This document shows, in pieces, positions 26,411-35,512 of a stretch of 64,000 nt of DNA. The stretch lies in NCBI RefSeq assembly GCF_004834005.1, contig NZ_STFF01000008.1:62001-126000 (forward strand), given 5' to 3'. Both the position numbers and the translations under genes were made by a program. Position 1 is the first letter of the stretch, and each line of letters starts with the position of its first letter. Source of the DNA: Niastella caeni (GTDB lineage: Bacteria > Bacteroidota > Bacteroidia > Chitinophagales > Chitinophagaceae). The notes under the pieces were generated by a model. That model was given only the letters and a program-made list of their open reading frames with translations. It was not told where the DNA came from and ran no database searches.

Positions 26411-27619
26411 TTGCACAATATGCATAGTGAAGTTATTGCCGAAACAGAAATAAATAAGGTAACAATGCCGGGAAGCAATGGCAACAAAGATCGTATGCAT
26501 AAAGTATTGTTTGTTATTGATACATTACAAACAGGCGGGGCTGAACAAAGCCTGTTCGCAAATGCGATCCGGTTTAAAAATATGCAACCTGTCGTTTGTC
26601 ATTTATATGCCGGCGACTTATTGAAACAACGGTTTACTGATCATGGCATACCCGTGCATTCGGTAGGATTGAAAAAGAAGTATGGATTTGGTCAGGCTTA
26701 TAAGCAACTAAAAGCAATCGTTCAAAAAGATCAGCCTGATATCGTGGTGGCTTATTTAACCCGCTCCGAGCTGGTTGCCCGAATGGTAGCCCGGTCCTGT
26801 CAAATTCCGGTTATAGGCACATTTGTAAGCGAACTGTATTCCGATAGTTACAACACGGCACTTTCAGTAAAAGCAAAAATGGCGGTGTCGTTCTTTAAAT
26901 GGGCCAATAAAACAACAGCCCGGTTTTGTAAAGGGTTTGTTGCAAATTCAGAAGTAGTAAAACAAACCAATGCCAAAGCATTGGGTATTGATCTTAATAA
27001 AATTGAAGTTATTAACAGAGGCCGGGATAGTAAAGTATTCAGGTTTCATGTTCCACAGACATTTTCTGGAAAACCACCCCGATTTCTTAACGTCGGTAGA
27101 CTAGTACCGATAAAAGGCCAGCGCGAATTGATTCTGGCCTTCAATGATTTTTTGCCGGCATGTCCGCATGCGGTTTTACATATAGCCGGCGATGGTCCCG
27201 CCCGGGATTCTTTGTCGGCACTTATTAATGAGTTAGGGTTGCAAAACAATGTGTCTTTGTTAGGTAGCCGAAACGATATTCCTCAGCTTATTAATGAGTA
27301 TGATTGTTTTGTTTTTCCTTCGCACAGCGAAGGGTTCAGTGGTGCCATTGTGGAAGCGATGTTTGCCGGCTTACCGGTGTTAGCAAGTGATATCCCGGTT
27401 AATAAAGAAGTGATCACCCATTTGGAAACAGGCTATTTCTTTGAAACCGGATCGGTGCAAAGCATTACCCAGGCTTTGTTGTGGTATAAGGATAATATTG
27501 CAGTGGCCAATACACTGGCTGCAAATGCCAATGAACATGCCCGGCAAAATTTTGAGCTGGAGAAGATAGCCGAAAAGCTGGAAAATTATTTACTCAACAT
27601 GATCATTGCAAAAAATTGA
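26411..27619 (+). CDS. GT4-family glycosyltransferase
   Basis: Retaining GT-B glycosyltransferase of 402 residues. The N-terminal domain has LFVIDTLQTGGAEQSLFANA, the C-terminal nucleotide-sugar domain has FLNVGRLVPIKGQRELILAF, LHIAGDGPARDSL and FPSHSEGFSGAIVEAMFAGLPVLASD, which contains the family E-x7-E motif. An N-terminal extension of about 25 residues precedes the usual start, and an internal Met (MHKVLFVIDTLQ, 26495) is an alternative start. The gene end overlaps the next start by 3 bp. Confidence 0.9.
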   Translation: MHNMHSEVIAETEINKVTMPGSNGNKDRMHKVLFVIDTLQTGGAEQSLFANAIRFKNMQPVVCHLYAGDLLKQRFTDHGIPVHSVGLKKKYGFGQAYKQLKAIVQKDQPDIVVAYLTRSELVARMVARSCQIPVIGTFVSELYSDSYNTALSVKAKMAVSFFKWANKTTARFCKGFVANSEVVKQTNAKALGIDLNKIEVINRGRDSKVFRFHVPQTFSGKPPRFLNVGRLVPIKGQRELILAFNDFLPACPHAVLHIAGDGPARDSLSALINELGLQNNVSLLGSRNDIPQLINEYDCFVFPSHSEGFSGAIVEAMFAGLPVLASDIPVNKEVITHLETGYFFETGSVQSITQALLWYKDNIAVANTLAANANEHARQNFELEKIAEKLENYLLNMIIAKN

Positions 27620-28707
27620 CAATACTTCATCTCGTTCAAAAGCCTCAATTACGCGGGGCTGAAATGTTTGCATCGCAACTGGCTACCCACATTAATGAAA
27701 ACGGACATAGGGCGATCCTGGTTTTCGTTTATCCCGGTAATGCGCCTTTACCATTTACCGGCGAAACAAAACATTTAAATGGTTCACCCAAAAAACGGAT
27801 GTGGGATCTAAAAGCCTGGCGTAAACTGGCCCAGATCATCAGGGAAGAAAAGCCGGATGTCATTCAGGCCAATGCAGGCGATACCTTAAAATATGCGGTG
27901 TTCTCGAAATTGTTCTTCAAGTGGAAACAGCCAATCGTATTTCGAAATGCCAGCACCATCAGCCTGTACATAAAAACAGCACCGGCTAAAATACTGAACG
28001 GCTTTTTTTTCAGGTATGCCAGCAAGGTTGTTTCGGTAAGCAAAACCTCGGCAACGGATTTTGCGAAGTTGTTCCCTCAATTTAAAAGCCGTATTGTAAC
28101 GGTGCCTATTGGAATAGAGGAAACTGATTTTAATAAAGCTGGTGAGGTGAATCCCTTGCAGGGAGCTTCGAAACCGGTACTGGTGCATGTAGGCGGTTTT
28201 ACCTATGAAAAAAATCACGTTCGCCTTATTGAGATCTTTGAAGGAATACGGAAGCAACAACCGGGCGCCAGTTTGCATTTTGTTGGCAGTGGACCGCTCA
28301 AGCAGCAAATAGAAGATCTGGTTAAACAAAAAGGGCTTGAACAGCAAGTGCGGTTTTACGGGTTCCGGAATGACGCGATGCAGTTTATTAAAAATGCCGA
28401 TGCGTTATTACTGCCCAGCATTATTGAAGGGCTGCCTGGTGTAATACTGGAAGCCTTTTATTGCAAAACACCGGTGGTAGCGTATGATGTAGGAGGAATT
28501 GGTGAAGTAGTGATCAACAATAAGACCGGTCGCCTTGTACAAAAAGATAATGAAGAAGCGTTTGTAAATAATGTGCTGGCAACGCTAAACAATACTTCGG
28601 AAAATCAACAACTGGTGCAAAATGCCTGGGAACTGGTGATGAGTGAATACCTGAATACCGGCATTGCAGGGAAGTTCTTAGAAGTATACAATTCGCTAAA
28701 GGCATAG
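27616..28707 (+). CDS. GT4-family glycosyltransferase with TTG start
   Basis: GT-B glycosyltransferase of 363 residues. The start is a TTG at 27616 overlapping the previous gene's TGA (TTGA), which suggests translational coupling. It directly gives TILHLVQKPQLRGAEMFASQ, the normal GT4 N-terminus, and no upstream ATG exists in frame. The C-terminal domain has VHVGGFTYEKNHVRLIEIF, LHFVGSGPLKQQIEDL and LLPSIIEGLPGVILEAFYCKTPVVAYD with the E-x7-E motif. Part of the repeat-unit assembly set. Confidence 0.88.
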   Translation: MTILHLVQKPQLRGAEMFASQLATHINENGHRAILVFVYPGNAPLPFTGETKHLNGSPKKRMWDLKAWRKLAQIIREEKPDVIQANAGDTLKYAVFSKLFFKWKQPIVFRNASTISLYIKTAPAKILNGFFFRYASKVVSVSKTSATDFAKLFPQFKSRIVTVPIGIEETDFNKAGEVNPLQGASKPVLVHVGGFTYEKNHVRLIEIFEGIRKQQPGASLHFVGSGPLKQQIEDLVKQKGLEQQVRFYGFRNDAMQFIKNADALLLPSIIEGLPGVILEAFYCKTPVVAYDVGGIGEVVINNKTGRLVQKDNEEAFVNNVLATLNNTSENQQLVQNAWELVMSEYLNTGIAGKFLEVYNSLKA

Positions 28708-28750
28708 CGCCTGGCAATTTTCAATTTTACAACCTCTGTAACCTTAATAC

Positions 28751-29914
28751 ATGGATACCTTGAACAAAACATATATCCGTCAATTGTATCAGGAAAATGA
28801 ACCTATCCCGGTTTTACACATTATTAAATCACTGGGGCGCGGTGGTGCGGAAATGTTATTGCCCGAAACATTGCGTCAGCATGATAAACAGAAATTCAAA
28901 TTTCATTATATCTATTTTCTTCCCTGGAAAAACCAGATGGTGTCGGCAATAGAAAAGGAAGGAGGAACTGTAGTTTGTATCCGGGCAAAAAACAATGCAT
29001 CTATATTGCTGGCCGTACGTAAAATAGTTGCTTACGTTCGTAAACACAATATTCAACTGATCCATTGTCATCTTCCCTGGGCAGGCATGGCAGGCCGTTT
29101 GGTGGGCAGGCTTACCGGTGTACCGGTAGTTTATACAGAGCATAATAAATGGGAGCGCTATCACAAGGCTACCTATTTTTTAAATAAGCTCACCTTTTCG
29201 ATCCAGCAAAAAGTGGTTGCCGTTTCTGCGGAGGTAGCGAATTCTATTAAAATAAATTATGCTAAAGCAAGGCCGCATGTGCAGGTAGTAGCCAATGGTG
29301 CAGATACTCTTAAGTATGACCGCGCACAAGCTATTGGGAATGACATCCGTAAGGAACTAAATATTCCATCAACTGCCACGGTTATTGGCATCACCTGCGT
29401 ATTCAGAGCGCAAAAGCGCCTGCATACCTGGCTTGAAATTGCCCACGCGTTGCATGCAAAACATCCGGATACTTTTTTTATTATTGTAGGCGATGGGCCA
29501 CTGCGCGACGAGGTTCATGCCAAAGCAAAAACATTAGGTACAGATAAGTATGTGTTTTTTGCAGGGCTGCAAACTGAGACACGTCCCTATTTTGCGGCAA
29601 TGGATCTGTTTATGATGAGTTCTGAATTTGAAGGATTGCCCATTGCGCTACTGGAAGCGATGAGTATGAATTGTGTACCGGTTTGTACAGCCGCAGGCGG
29701 AATACCGGAGGTGATAAAAGATGGCGTAAACGGCATTTTGGTCCCGGTTCAACAACCCATGCAATTGGTAGATCGTTTGTCGCAATTGCTGCAAGAACCC
29801 GATAAGGTAGCGCAAATGAAAAAGGCAGCGCGTGAAACGGTCATCAATTCGTTCAGCATGAAAAAAATGGTGACTGAACTGGAAGGTATTTACAACGATT
29901 TGATTAATAAATAA
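28751..29914 (+). CDS. GT4-family glycosyltransferase
   Basis: GT-B glycosyltransferase of 387 residues. VLHIIKSLGRGGAEMLLPET is the acceptor-domain glycine motif; LIHCHLPWAGMAGRLVGRLT and VVYTEHNKWERYHK follow. The donor domain has ITCVFRAQKRLHTWLEIAHA, IIVGDGPLRDEV and MSSEFEGLPIALLEAMSMNCVPV with the E-x7-E pair. The ATG is 43 bp downstream of the previous stop, and the next gene starts 11 bp after its end, consistent with one operon. Confidence 0.9.
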   Translation: MDTLNKTYIRQLYQENEPIPVLHIIKSLGRGGAEMLLPETLRQHDKQKFKFHYIYFLPWKNQMVSAIEKEGGTVVCIRAKNNASILLAVRKIVAYVRKHNIQLIHCHLPWAGMAGRLVGRLTGVPVVYTEHNKWERYHKATYFLNKLTFSIQQKVVAVSAEVANSIKINYAKARPHVQVVANGADTLKYDRAQAIGNDIRKELNIPSTATVIGITCVFRAQKRLHTWLEIAHALHAKHPDTFFIIVGDGPLRDEVHAKAKTLGTDKYVFFAGLQTETRPYFAAMDLFMMSSEFEGLPIALLEAMSMNCVPVCTAAGGIPEVIKDGVNGILVPVQQPMQLVDRLSQLLQEPDKVAQMKKAARETVINSFSMKKMVTELEGIYNDLINK

Positions 29915-29925
29915 AAATCAGGATA

Positions 29926-31149
29926 GTGATAGGCGGAATACTTTTGTTGATCCTGTTTTTTGTAGCAACGATACCGATGCTGCAAATAATGAAACGGCGT
30001 TTGCCCTGGTTTCAGGTTGGCATGATGAAAAACCTGTACTGGTTCCATACGCTGTTTACGATCATTTATTATATCTTTCAACTGTTCTCCCGCTCTGACT
30101 CGCAGGACTATTACCTGCGACCTCAAACGCAGTACGCAGACTGGTTCAGTGCGTATGGTACCGGAACCCCTTTCATTGATTTTGTTGGATACCCGTTTAT
30201 CAACTACCTGGGCTTTTCCTTCGAAATGATGTTTGTGTTGTTTGCCTATATGGGTTACTGGGGATTCGTTTTCTTTTATGTATACTTTAAAGAGAACCTC
30301 AAATACAAGCATAAATTCATGGGCATGGACCTGATCGGTCTTTTGATTTTTCTGCCCAATATGCACTTCTGGACGGTTTCGCTGGGTAAAGGATCGATAA
30401 TCTTCTGGGGGCTTGGCATGGTGATGTATGGCCTCAGCCAGTTAAAAACGCGGAAGGTGCACCTGCTACTGGGGCTACTGATCATTTATCACGTTCGGCC
30501 GCACGTTTTCTTATTCATGGCCGTTGGTATTGTGGTGGGTTTGTTTACCGGCCGGCAAAAAGTACCGTTATATCAAAAGTTACTGGTGTTTGGCGCCAGT
30601 ATTGGTGCGATGGTGTTGTTATATGATAAGATCATGGCCTTCTCAAAAATAGATGGCGATAACGTAATGCAAAGTTTCAATCAGTTTTCGGCAGTGCGTG
30701 CGTATGAATTGTCTAAAGCGGGGTCGGGGATAGATATTTCGAATTACCCGCTGGTGCTGAAACTGTTCACCTTCTGGTTCCGCCCGTTATTCGTAGATGC
30801 ACCCGGCGCTATGGGGCTGGTAGTATCGGTTGAAAACATGTTATACCTCGCGCTTACAGCCAAACTATTCCAGAAAGGGTTTATAAAATTCTTACGCACC
30901 GGTTCAGCATTATTAAAAACTAGTGCCGTAACATTTATAGCTACTTCTTTTGCTTTGTCGAATACAATGTCGAACATGGGAATTATTATCAGGCAAAAAA
31001 GTATGATCATGTACTTCCTGTTTTTTGTGATACTCATGTTCCTGGATTACAAAAAGCATTTGCAGGTTATGAAGCGACAACGGGCTATGGAAAGTAGGGA
31101 GCCGGAGCCACCGGTAAAAGTAAAACTGGCGATTGCGGGAAAGTCGTGA
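29926..31149 (+). CDS. Multi-pass membrane protein, Wzy-like polysaccharide polymerase candidate
   Basis: Integral membrane protein of 407 residues with roughly ten hydrophobic segments (for example LLLILFFVATIPML, MMFVLFAYMGYWGFVFFYVY, LLVFGASIGAMVLLYD, MIMYFLFFVILMFLDY) and a large loop around residues 240-275. No conserved sequence motif is diagnostic, as is usual for Wzy/EpsG-type polymerases, so the call rests on topology, length and position among glycosyltransferases and export genes. It starts with GTG at 29926, 11 bp after the preceding stop. The alternative is a flippase, but it is shorter and less regular than Wzx proteins. Confidence 0.65.
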   Translation: MIGGILLLILFFVATIPMLQIMKRRLPWFQVGMMKNLYWFHTLFTIIYYIFQLFSRSDSQDYYLRPQTQYADWFSAYGTGTPFIDFVGYPFINYLGFSFEMMFVLFAYMGYWGFVFFYVYFKENLKYKHKFMGMDLIGLLIFLPNMHFWTVSLGKGSIIFWGLGMVMYGLSQLKTRKVHLLLGLLIIYHVRPHVFLFMAVGIVVGLFTGRQKVPLYQKLLVFGASIGAMVLLYDKIMAFSKIDGDNVMQSFNQFSAVRAYELSKAGSGIDISNYPLVLKLFTFWFRPLFVDAPGAMGLVVSVENMLYLALTAKLFQKGFIKFLRTGSALLKTSAVTFIATSFALSNTMSNMGIIIRQKSMIMYFLFFVILMFLDYKKHLQVMKRQRAMESREPEPPVKVKLAIAGKS

Positions 31150-31257
31150 AACGGTAATCGGCAAACGGCAATAATTTTCGGCGATGCAAGTTAATAGTTA
31201 ATTCCAGGTAATCGCGAGCTATTCACCATTGACCATTCACGTTGATAACCGTCAACT

Positions 31258-31299
31258 GAGAACTTAAAACTGTGAACTTAAAACAGAGAACTTTAAACT
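31258..31299 (+). repeat. Three 14-bp tandem repeats before the deacetylase gene
   Basis: Units GAGAACTTAAAACT, GTGAACTTAAAACA and GAGAACTTTAAACT follow each other without gaps (31258, 31272, 31286), ending 5 bp before the ATG at 31305. A preceding stretch has ATTCACCATTGACCATTCAC. This is a low-complexity intergenic repeat that may vary in copy number. Confidence 0.7.
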
Positions 31300-31304
31300 T
31301 ATAT

Positions 31305-32330
31305 ATGCAAGGCATTTTCACCATATCGCTCGATTTTGAATTGCACTGGGGTGTTTTTGACAAAAGAGACCGGCAGGCGCGCGAAGCCTGTTATAAAAAT
31401 ACACTGCGTATCGTTCCTGATATGCTGGGATTATTTAGCAAATACGATGTGCATGTAACATGGGCTACAGTAGGCAGCTTGTTTGCCGCAAACCAGCAGG
31501 AGTGGGAAGAATTCAGTCCCGCTATTGAGCCTGATTATGCGGTAGAACGTTATTCTGCTTATAAGTGGGTTCGTCAACATGGTATGTCATCAAATTACCA
31601 ATGGGCGCACTTTGCTCCTGAAGAAGTGGGGATGATCCTGAAATATCCAGGACAGGAACTGGCTACGCATACTTTTAGCCATTACTATTGCCTGGAGCAG
31701 CAACGGGAGCAAATGGCTTTTGATGCCGACCTGAAAGCGGCTGTTAAAGCTGCCAGGAAATTTAATGCGCCAATGAATTCGCTGGTGTTTCCGCGTAACC
31801 AGTTTAACCCCGAGTACCTGAAAATATGTTATGATAATGGCATAAAAACAGTTCGGTCGAACCCGGCAGGATGGTTTTGGTCGCCGGTTACTGAAGGCGG
31901 CGCCGGATTTTTACGCAGGGTGTTCCGTACTGCCGATGCGTATATACAAGTGGGTAATGTAAGAACTTCTTATCCGTTAAGTTCAATAAAAGTTACTCCT
32001 GGCGAACCATTACAATTACCGGCAAGCCGGTTTTTGCGGCCCTGGAGCCCGAAATCGGAACTGGCAAATAAATTAAGATTGCGTAGGTCTTGCCAGGAAA
32101 TACGCATCGCCGCCATGCGTAAAGAGGTGTATCATTTATGGTGGCACCCCGAAAACTTTGGCGATTATCCCGAGCAGAATTTAAAAAGCCTGGAAGTGCT
32201 GCTGCAGCAATATAAAAAGTGTAAAGAAAAATATGGAATGACGAGTTGGAATATGGGCGAGTATGATAAATACTTGTGTGGCAACAATGGATCGAAAGGG
32301 GTGAAGCAAACAGGAAAAGTACAGGCATAA
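31305..32330 (+). CDS. Polysaccharide deacetylase-family protein (NodB-like)
   Basis: Likely removes N- or O-acetyl groups from the polymer or its lipid-linked unit; 341 residues, with no signal peptide. ATG 31305 is used because the protein then begins MQGIFTISLDFELHWGVFD, the first catalytic block (motif SLDFELHW with the general-base Asp); an in-frame GTG at 31272 falls in the tandem repeats. LATHTFSHYYC provides the metal-binding H-T-x-x-H-type motif, and SLVFPRNQFNPEYL matches the third motif. The YHLWWHPENFG C-terminal block fits the last catalytic His motif. Confidence 0.85.
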   Translation: MQGIFTISLDFELHWGVFDKRDRQAREACYKNTLRIVPDMLGLFSKYDVHVTWATVGSLFAANQQEWEEFSPAIEPDYAVERYSAYKWVRQHGMSSNYQWAHFAPEEVGMILKYPGQELATHTFSHYYCLEQQREQMAFDADLKAAVKAARKFNAPMNSLVFPRNQFNPEYLKICYDNGIKTVRSNPAGWFWSPVTEGGAGFLRRVFRTADAYIQVGNVRTSYPLSSIKVTPGEPLQLPASRFLRPWSPKSELANKLRLRRSCQEIRIAAMRKEVYHLWWHPENFGDYPEQNLKSLEVLLQQYKKCKEKYGMTSWNMGEYDKYLCGNNGSKGVKQTGKVQA

Positions 32331-32443
32331 GAAGCATGCCTGATAATACAGGAGTCATTAATAATAACAGGATATTACTTTAGATTGTAGCCCTTAAAAT
32401 GAATCAGCAGCCGGTCTTCCGGCTCACTGCCGGCAGAAACTAT

Positions 32444-33439
32444 TTAAAATAGTTCCATGTCGCCTAAAGAATAGCCCCAGTTTTTAATCTCCAGTAATTC
32501 GGGAAATTTCTCATTCATATTCAGATCTCGTACAGTAACAATGGGACCACGGTTCTGAACAGGGATCATCCCCATCCAGTTAAGAGCGGATTTATGTGAC
32601 TGATACTGCTGACCCGAAAATGAAATGACCTGTATTTTATTGCTTTTACAGTAGGGGAGAACCACCTTGCTGATCCGGGAGCTGATGCGCCTGTTTGATG
32701 ACGCGCTGTTAAATAGCATACAATCTACCAGGCGCAGCTCTCTGGTAAATGAATGAGGTTTTATGCGGCCAATGAGCAGAAAATGCTCAAAGTCGGTAAA
32801 ATAATTATATCTGAACAAAGGATTGTCGGCATATCGCCACCGGATATACGAAGCAGAAAGCGCGGTGTTTAATTGGTCGTCATTGCTTACATAATTGTCC
32901 ATTAACCCAAATACCCTGGGGTCCCATGATTGTTCAGGTGTAGGGTCTTCAGAAGCAGATATTTTCCCCTTTTTGAAGGCAAGGGCATACGCCAGTGCAA
33001 CGGGGTTCAGCACTTTAAGTTTTAATGGCATTCTGCCTTGTTGAACCCAGCCCATTTTTAAATATCCGGGCCGGCTTTGATCGTTGGGGGTATTGAATAC
33101 GAAATGAATGCCTTGTTGTTTACATAATTCAAGCTGTTGCAGGGTTAGTTTTTTAAAAATGCCTTTGCCCTGGTGATCAGGGTGGGTAGCCGTATCAACC
33201 GCGCGAATGGCTTTGTAAACTGCACCCTTCCATTTCCATTGCCATTGCATAAATGCCCTTAACCCGATCAAGGTGCCATTTTCTTCGGCCAACAGAACAA
33301 AAGAAGCGCCAAACGGATTCTGCTCGTGTTTCCAGGTCCACAGGGCTTCTGATTTTGGAATAAGCCCTTCGCCCAAAGATTTTTTCAACAGCTCGATCAT
33401 GGCGGGTTTGTCTTGGAGGGTAGCAGGTCGTATTTGCAT
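32444..33439 (-). CDS. GNAT-family N-acetyltransferase on the opposite strand
   Basis: Acetyl-CoA-dependent transferase of 331 residues. The GNAT core is in the N-terminal half: MQIRPATLQDKPAMIELLKK, then RAVDTATHPDHQGKGIFKKLT, where Q-G-K-G is the acetyl-CoA loop, and GIHFVFNTPNDQSRPGYLKMGW. The C-terminal half (about residues 160-331) is a second GNAT-like or lobed domain without motifs I can name. It sits reversed between the deacetylase and GT4 genes and breaks the plus-strand operon, so genes after it need their own promoter. It may acetylate an amino sugar, but this is inferred from location only. Confidence 0.8.
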   Translation of the reverse strand: MQIRPATLQDKPAMIELLKKSLGEGLIPKSEALWTWKHEQNPFGASFVLLAEENGTLIGLRAFMQWQWKWKGAVYKAIRAVDTATHPDHQGKGIFKKLTLQQLELCKQQGIHFVFNTPNDQSRPGYLKMGWVQQGRMPLKLKVLNPVALAYALAFKKGKISASEDPTPEQSWDPRVFGLMDNYVSNDDQLNTALSASYIRWRYADNPLFRYNYFTDFEHFLLIGRIKPHSFTRELRLVDCMLFNSASSNRRISSRISKVVLPYCKSNKIQVISFSGQQYQSHKSALNWMGMIPVQNRGPIVTVRDLNMNEKFPELLEIKNWGYSLGDMELF

Positions 33440-33630
33440 GGTTGATAAATTATAATTGGTTGATACTACTTGAATAACTTATATCGTTTGTGATACCAAT
33501 AAAAACAATTGGGAGCACATTGTAAAATAAATTACAAATATTTTTCTTCATTACAATGCTGCGGTCAAATAAAGATAAGCATTCTTTATAGCGTACCGAA
33601 TTGTCAGGTGTCATGCACAAATTGTACAAC

Positions 33631-34806
33631 ATGAAATCATCTCATAAACTGATCCGCATAACAACCGTGCCGGTGTCATTAAGTGTTCTGCTTAAAGATC
33701 AGCTCAGGTATATGTCGGATCATTTTGAATTGCTCGCTGTTTCATCACCTGATAAAATACTCGAACAGGTAGGTGTTCGTGAAGGAGTCAGAACCGAACC
33801 GATTGTTATGACGCGTGCTATTACTCCGGTAAAAGATATAAAAGCGTTGTGGAAATTATACAGGTTATTGAAAAAAGAAAAACCGGCTATTGTACATACG
33901 CATACGCCTAAGGCGGGATTGCTGGGCATGATGGCAAGCCGTTTGGCAGGCGTGCCTATTCGCATGCATACGGTAGCGGGTTTGCCGTTAATGGAAAATA
34001 CCGGTGTAAAAAGAAAATTGCTTGATTTTGTAGAACGGCTTACCTACAGTTGTGCAACGGGAGTTTATCCAAACTCAAAACACCTGGCCGGTTTTATTTT
34101 ACAGAACAGGTTTTGTAAGGCGCAAAAAATGAAAGTGCTTGGGAATGGAAGCAGCAACGGCATCAATACCCGGTTTTTTCAACCTGGCGAAGAGTTGAGT
34201 AAAACGGCTTGTGAGTTAAAAAAACAATTTAGGTTAACTGATAAAGATTTTGTGTTTGTATTTGTAGGCAGATTGGTGAAAGACAAAGGGATTGAAGAAC
34301 TGGTAGAAGCGTTCAGCCTGCTCAAAGAAAAACATCCGCATATTAAATTATTGCTAGTTGGTCCGTATGAACCCGAACGCGATCCGCTGGCGCCGGCTAC
34401 AAGAAAAATAATAGAAACAAATAAGTCGATCATTCATGCAGGGTTTCAGCAGGATATCAGGCCATATTTAATGATCAGTCAGGCATTGGCTTTCCCTTCG
34501 TATCGCGAAGGATTTCCTAATGTACCGATGCAGGCCGGATGTTTTAATCTGCCTTCTATAGTTACTGATATCAATGGTTGCAACGAGATCATTGAAGATG
34601 GAAAGAATGGCTTGATCATTCCGGCTAAGAAAGTACCTGAGCTTAAGCATGCAATGGAGAAGCTCTTGACCAATTCAGCTTTATATCTAACTTTGCAGTC
34701 CAATGCGCGAAAGATGATCGTGGACCGCTATGAGCAAAAATATCTTTGGGAATTGTTGTTAAAAGAATATCACGACCAGTTAAAAGCCCATGCAATTATA
34801 CCGTAA
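33631..34806 (+). CDS. GT4-family glycosyltransferase, candidate second-sugar transferase
   Basis: GT-B glycosyltransferase of about 391 residues. The Met at 33631 (MKSSHKLIRITTVPVSLSVL) best matches the family start; in-frame ATG 33613 and TTG 33601 are possible. HTHTPKAGLLGMMASRLAGV and RMHTVAGLPLMENTG mark the acceptor domain; FVFVGRLVKDKGIEELVEAF, LLVGPYEPERDPL and FPSYREGFPNVPMQAGCFNLP the donor domain. Its end overlaps the PglC-like gene by 17 bp, as expected for the transferase adding a sugar directly onto the first, lipid-linked one (compare PglA next to PglC), but this role is inferred. Confidence 0.87.
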   Translation: MKSSHKLIRITTVPVSLSVLLKDQLRYMSDHFELLAVSSPDKILEQVGVREGVRTEPIVMTRAITPVKDIKALWKLYRLLKKEKPAIVHTHTPKAGLLGMMASRLAGVPIRMHTVAGLPLMENTGVKRKLLDFVERLTYSCATGVYPNSKHLAGFILQNRFCKAQKMKVLGNGSSNGINTRFFQPGEELSKTACELKKQFRLTDKDFVFVFVGRLVKDKGIEELVEAFSLLKEKHPHIKLLLVGPYEPERDPLAPATRKIIETNKSIIHAGFQQDIRPYLMISQALAFPSYREGFPNVPMQAGCFNLPSIVTDINGCNEIIEDGKNGLIIPAKKVPELKHAMEKLLTNSALYLTLQSNARKMIVDRYEQKYLWELLLKEYHDQLKAHAIIP

Positions 34807-35398
34807 TTATTTAAAAAGGTTTTTTGACTTTACAGTAAGCCTTGTTGCATTTTGTTTACTGTTACCATTATTTATAGTTGTTACTGCATTGCTTTTTTTT
34901 GCCAATCAGGGCAGCCCTTTTTTTGTACAACCACGGCCCGGTAAAAATGGGCGCATATTCAGGTTGGTTAAGTTTAAAACAATGAACGATAAAAAGGATG
35001 CCGCCGGGAAGCTGTTGTCAGATGCAGAACGTTTGACCGGGATCGGAAAATTTATCAGAAAAACTTCACTTGACGAAATACCACAATTGATCAATGTCAT
35101 TAAAGGTGAAATGAGTTTGATTGGCCCTCGTCCTTTGCTCGAAGAATACCTACCTTTATATAGTGCCAGGCAAAAAAGACGGCATGAAGTGCGGCCTGGC
35201 ATTACCGGATGGGCACAGATAAATGGCCGTAATGCTATTGGCTGGAAAGAAAAGTTTGAACTGGATGTTTGGTACGTAGATCATTTAAGTTTTAGGTTGG
35301 ACTGTAAGATTATATTATTTACTATCCTGAAAGTAGTAAAGAGCGAAGGTGTTAGTCAGCAAGGCCATGTAACTATGACAAAGTTCGATGGGAAATGA
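34790..35398 (+). CDS. PglC-like initiating phosphoglycosyl transferase
   Basis: Monotopic phosphoglycosyl transferase of 202 residues that moves a sugar-1-phosphate from a UDP-sugar onto undecaprenyl phosphate and so starts each repeat unit. RNYLKRFFDFTVSLVAFCLL holds the re-entrant membrane helix; FVQPRPGKNGRIFRLVKFKTM, TSLDEIPQLINVIKGEMSLI with the catalytic Asp-Glu pair, GPRPLLEEYLPLY and PGITGWAQINGRN are the diagnostic blocks. It is the short single-domain form (PglC/WecP size), without the large N-terminal region of WbaP or WcaJ. With PglD/E/F homologues nearby, its substrate is probably a diacetylated bacillosamine-type sugar. Confidence 0.92.
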   Translation: MQLYRNYLKRFFDFTVSLVAFCLLLPLFIVVTALLFFANQGSPFFVQPRPGKNGRIFRLVKFKTMNDKKDAAGKLLSDAERLTGIGKFIRKTSLDEIPQLINVIKGEMSLIGPRPLLEEYLPLYSARQKRRHEVRPGITGWAQINGRNAIGWKEKFELDVWYVDHLSFRLDCKIILFTILKVVKSEGVSQQGHVTMTKFDGK

Positions 35399-35512
35399 GG
35401 TTATTTGATAATTGTATTTTACCCAATTACCTGTATGGGATAATCGCATATAATTTTAAAAAATTGCTCTGAGTAATATAGCTTGAAAACTTAAAAAAAC
35501 CTAAAGACCTGT

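Noticed and set aside
34790..35398. Truncated WcaJ/WbaP-type transferase
   Set aside because: The start, membrane helix and catalytic domain match the normal short PglC form, so it is complete and not a fragment.
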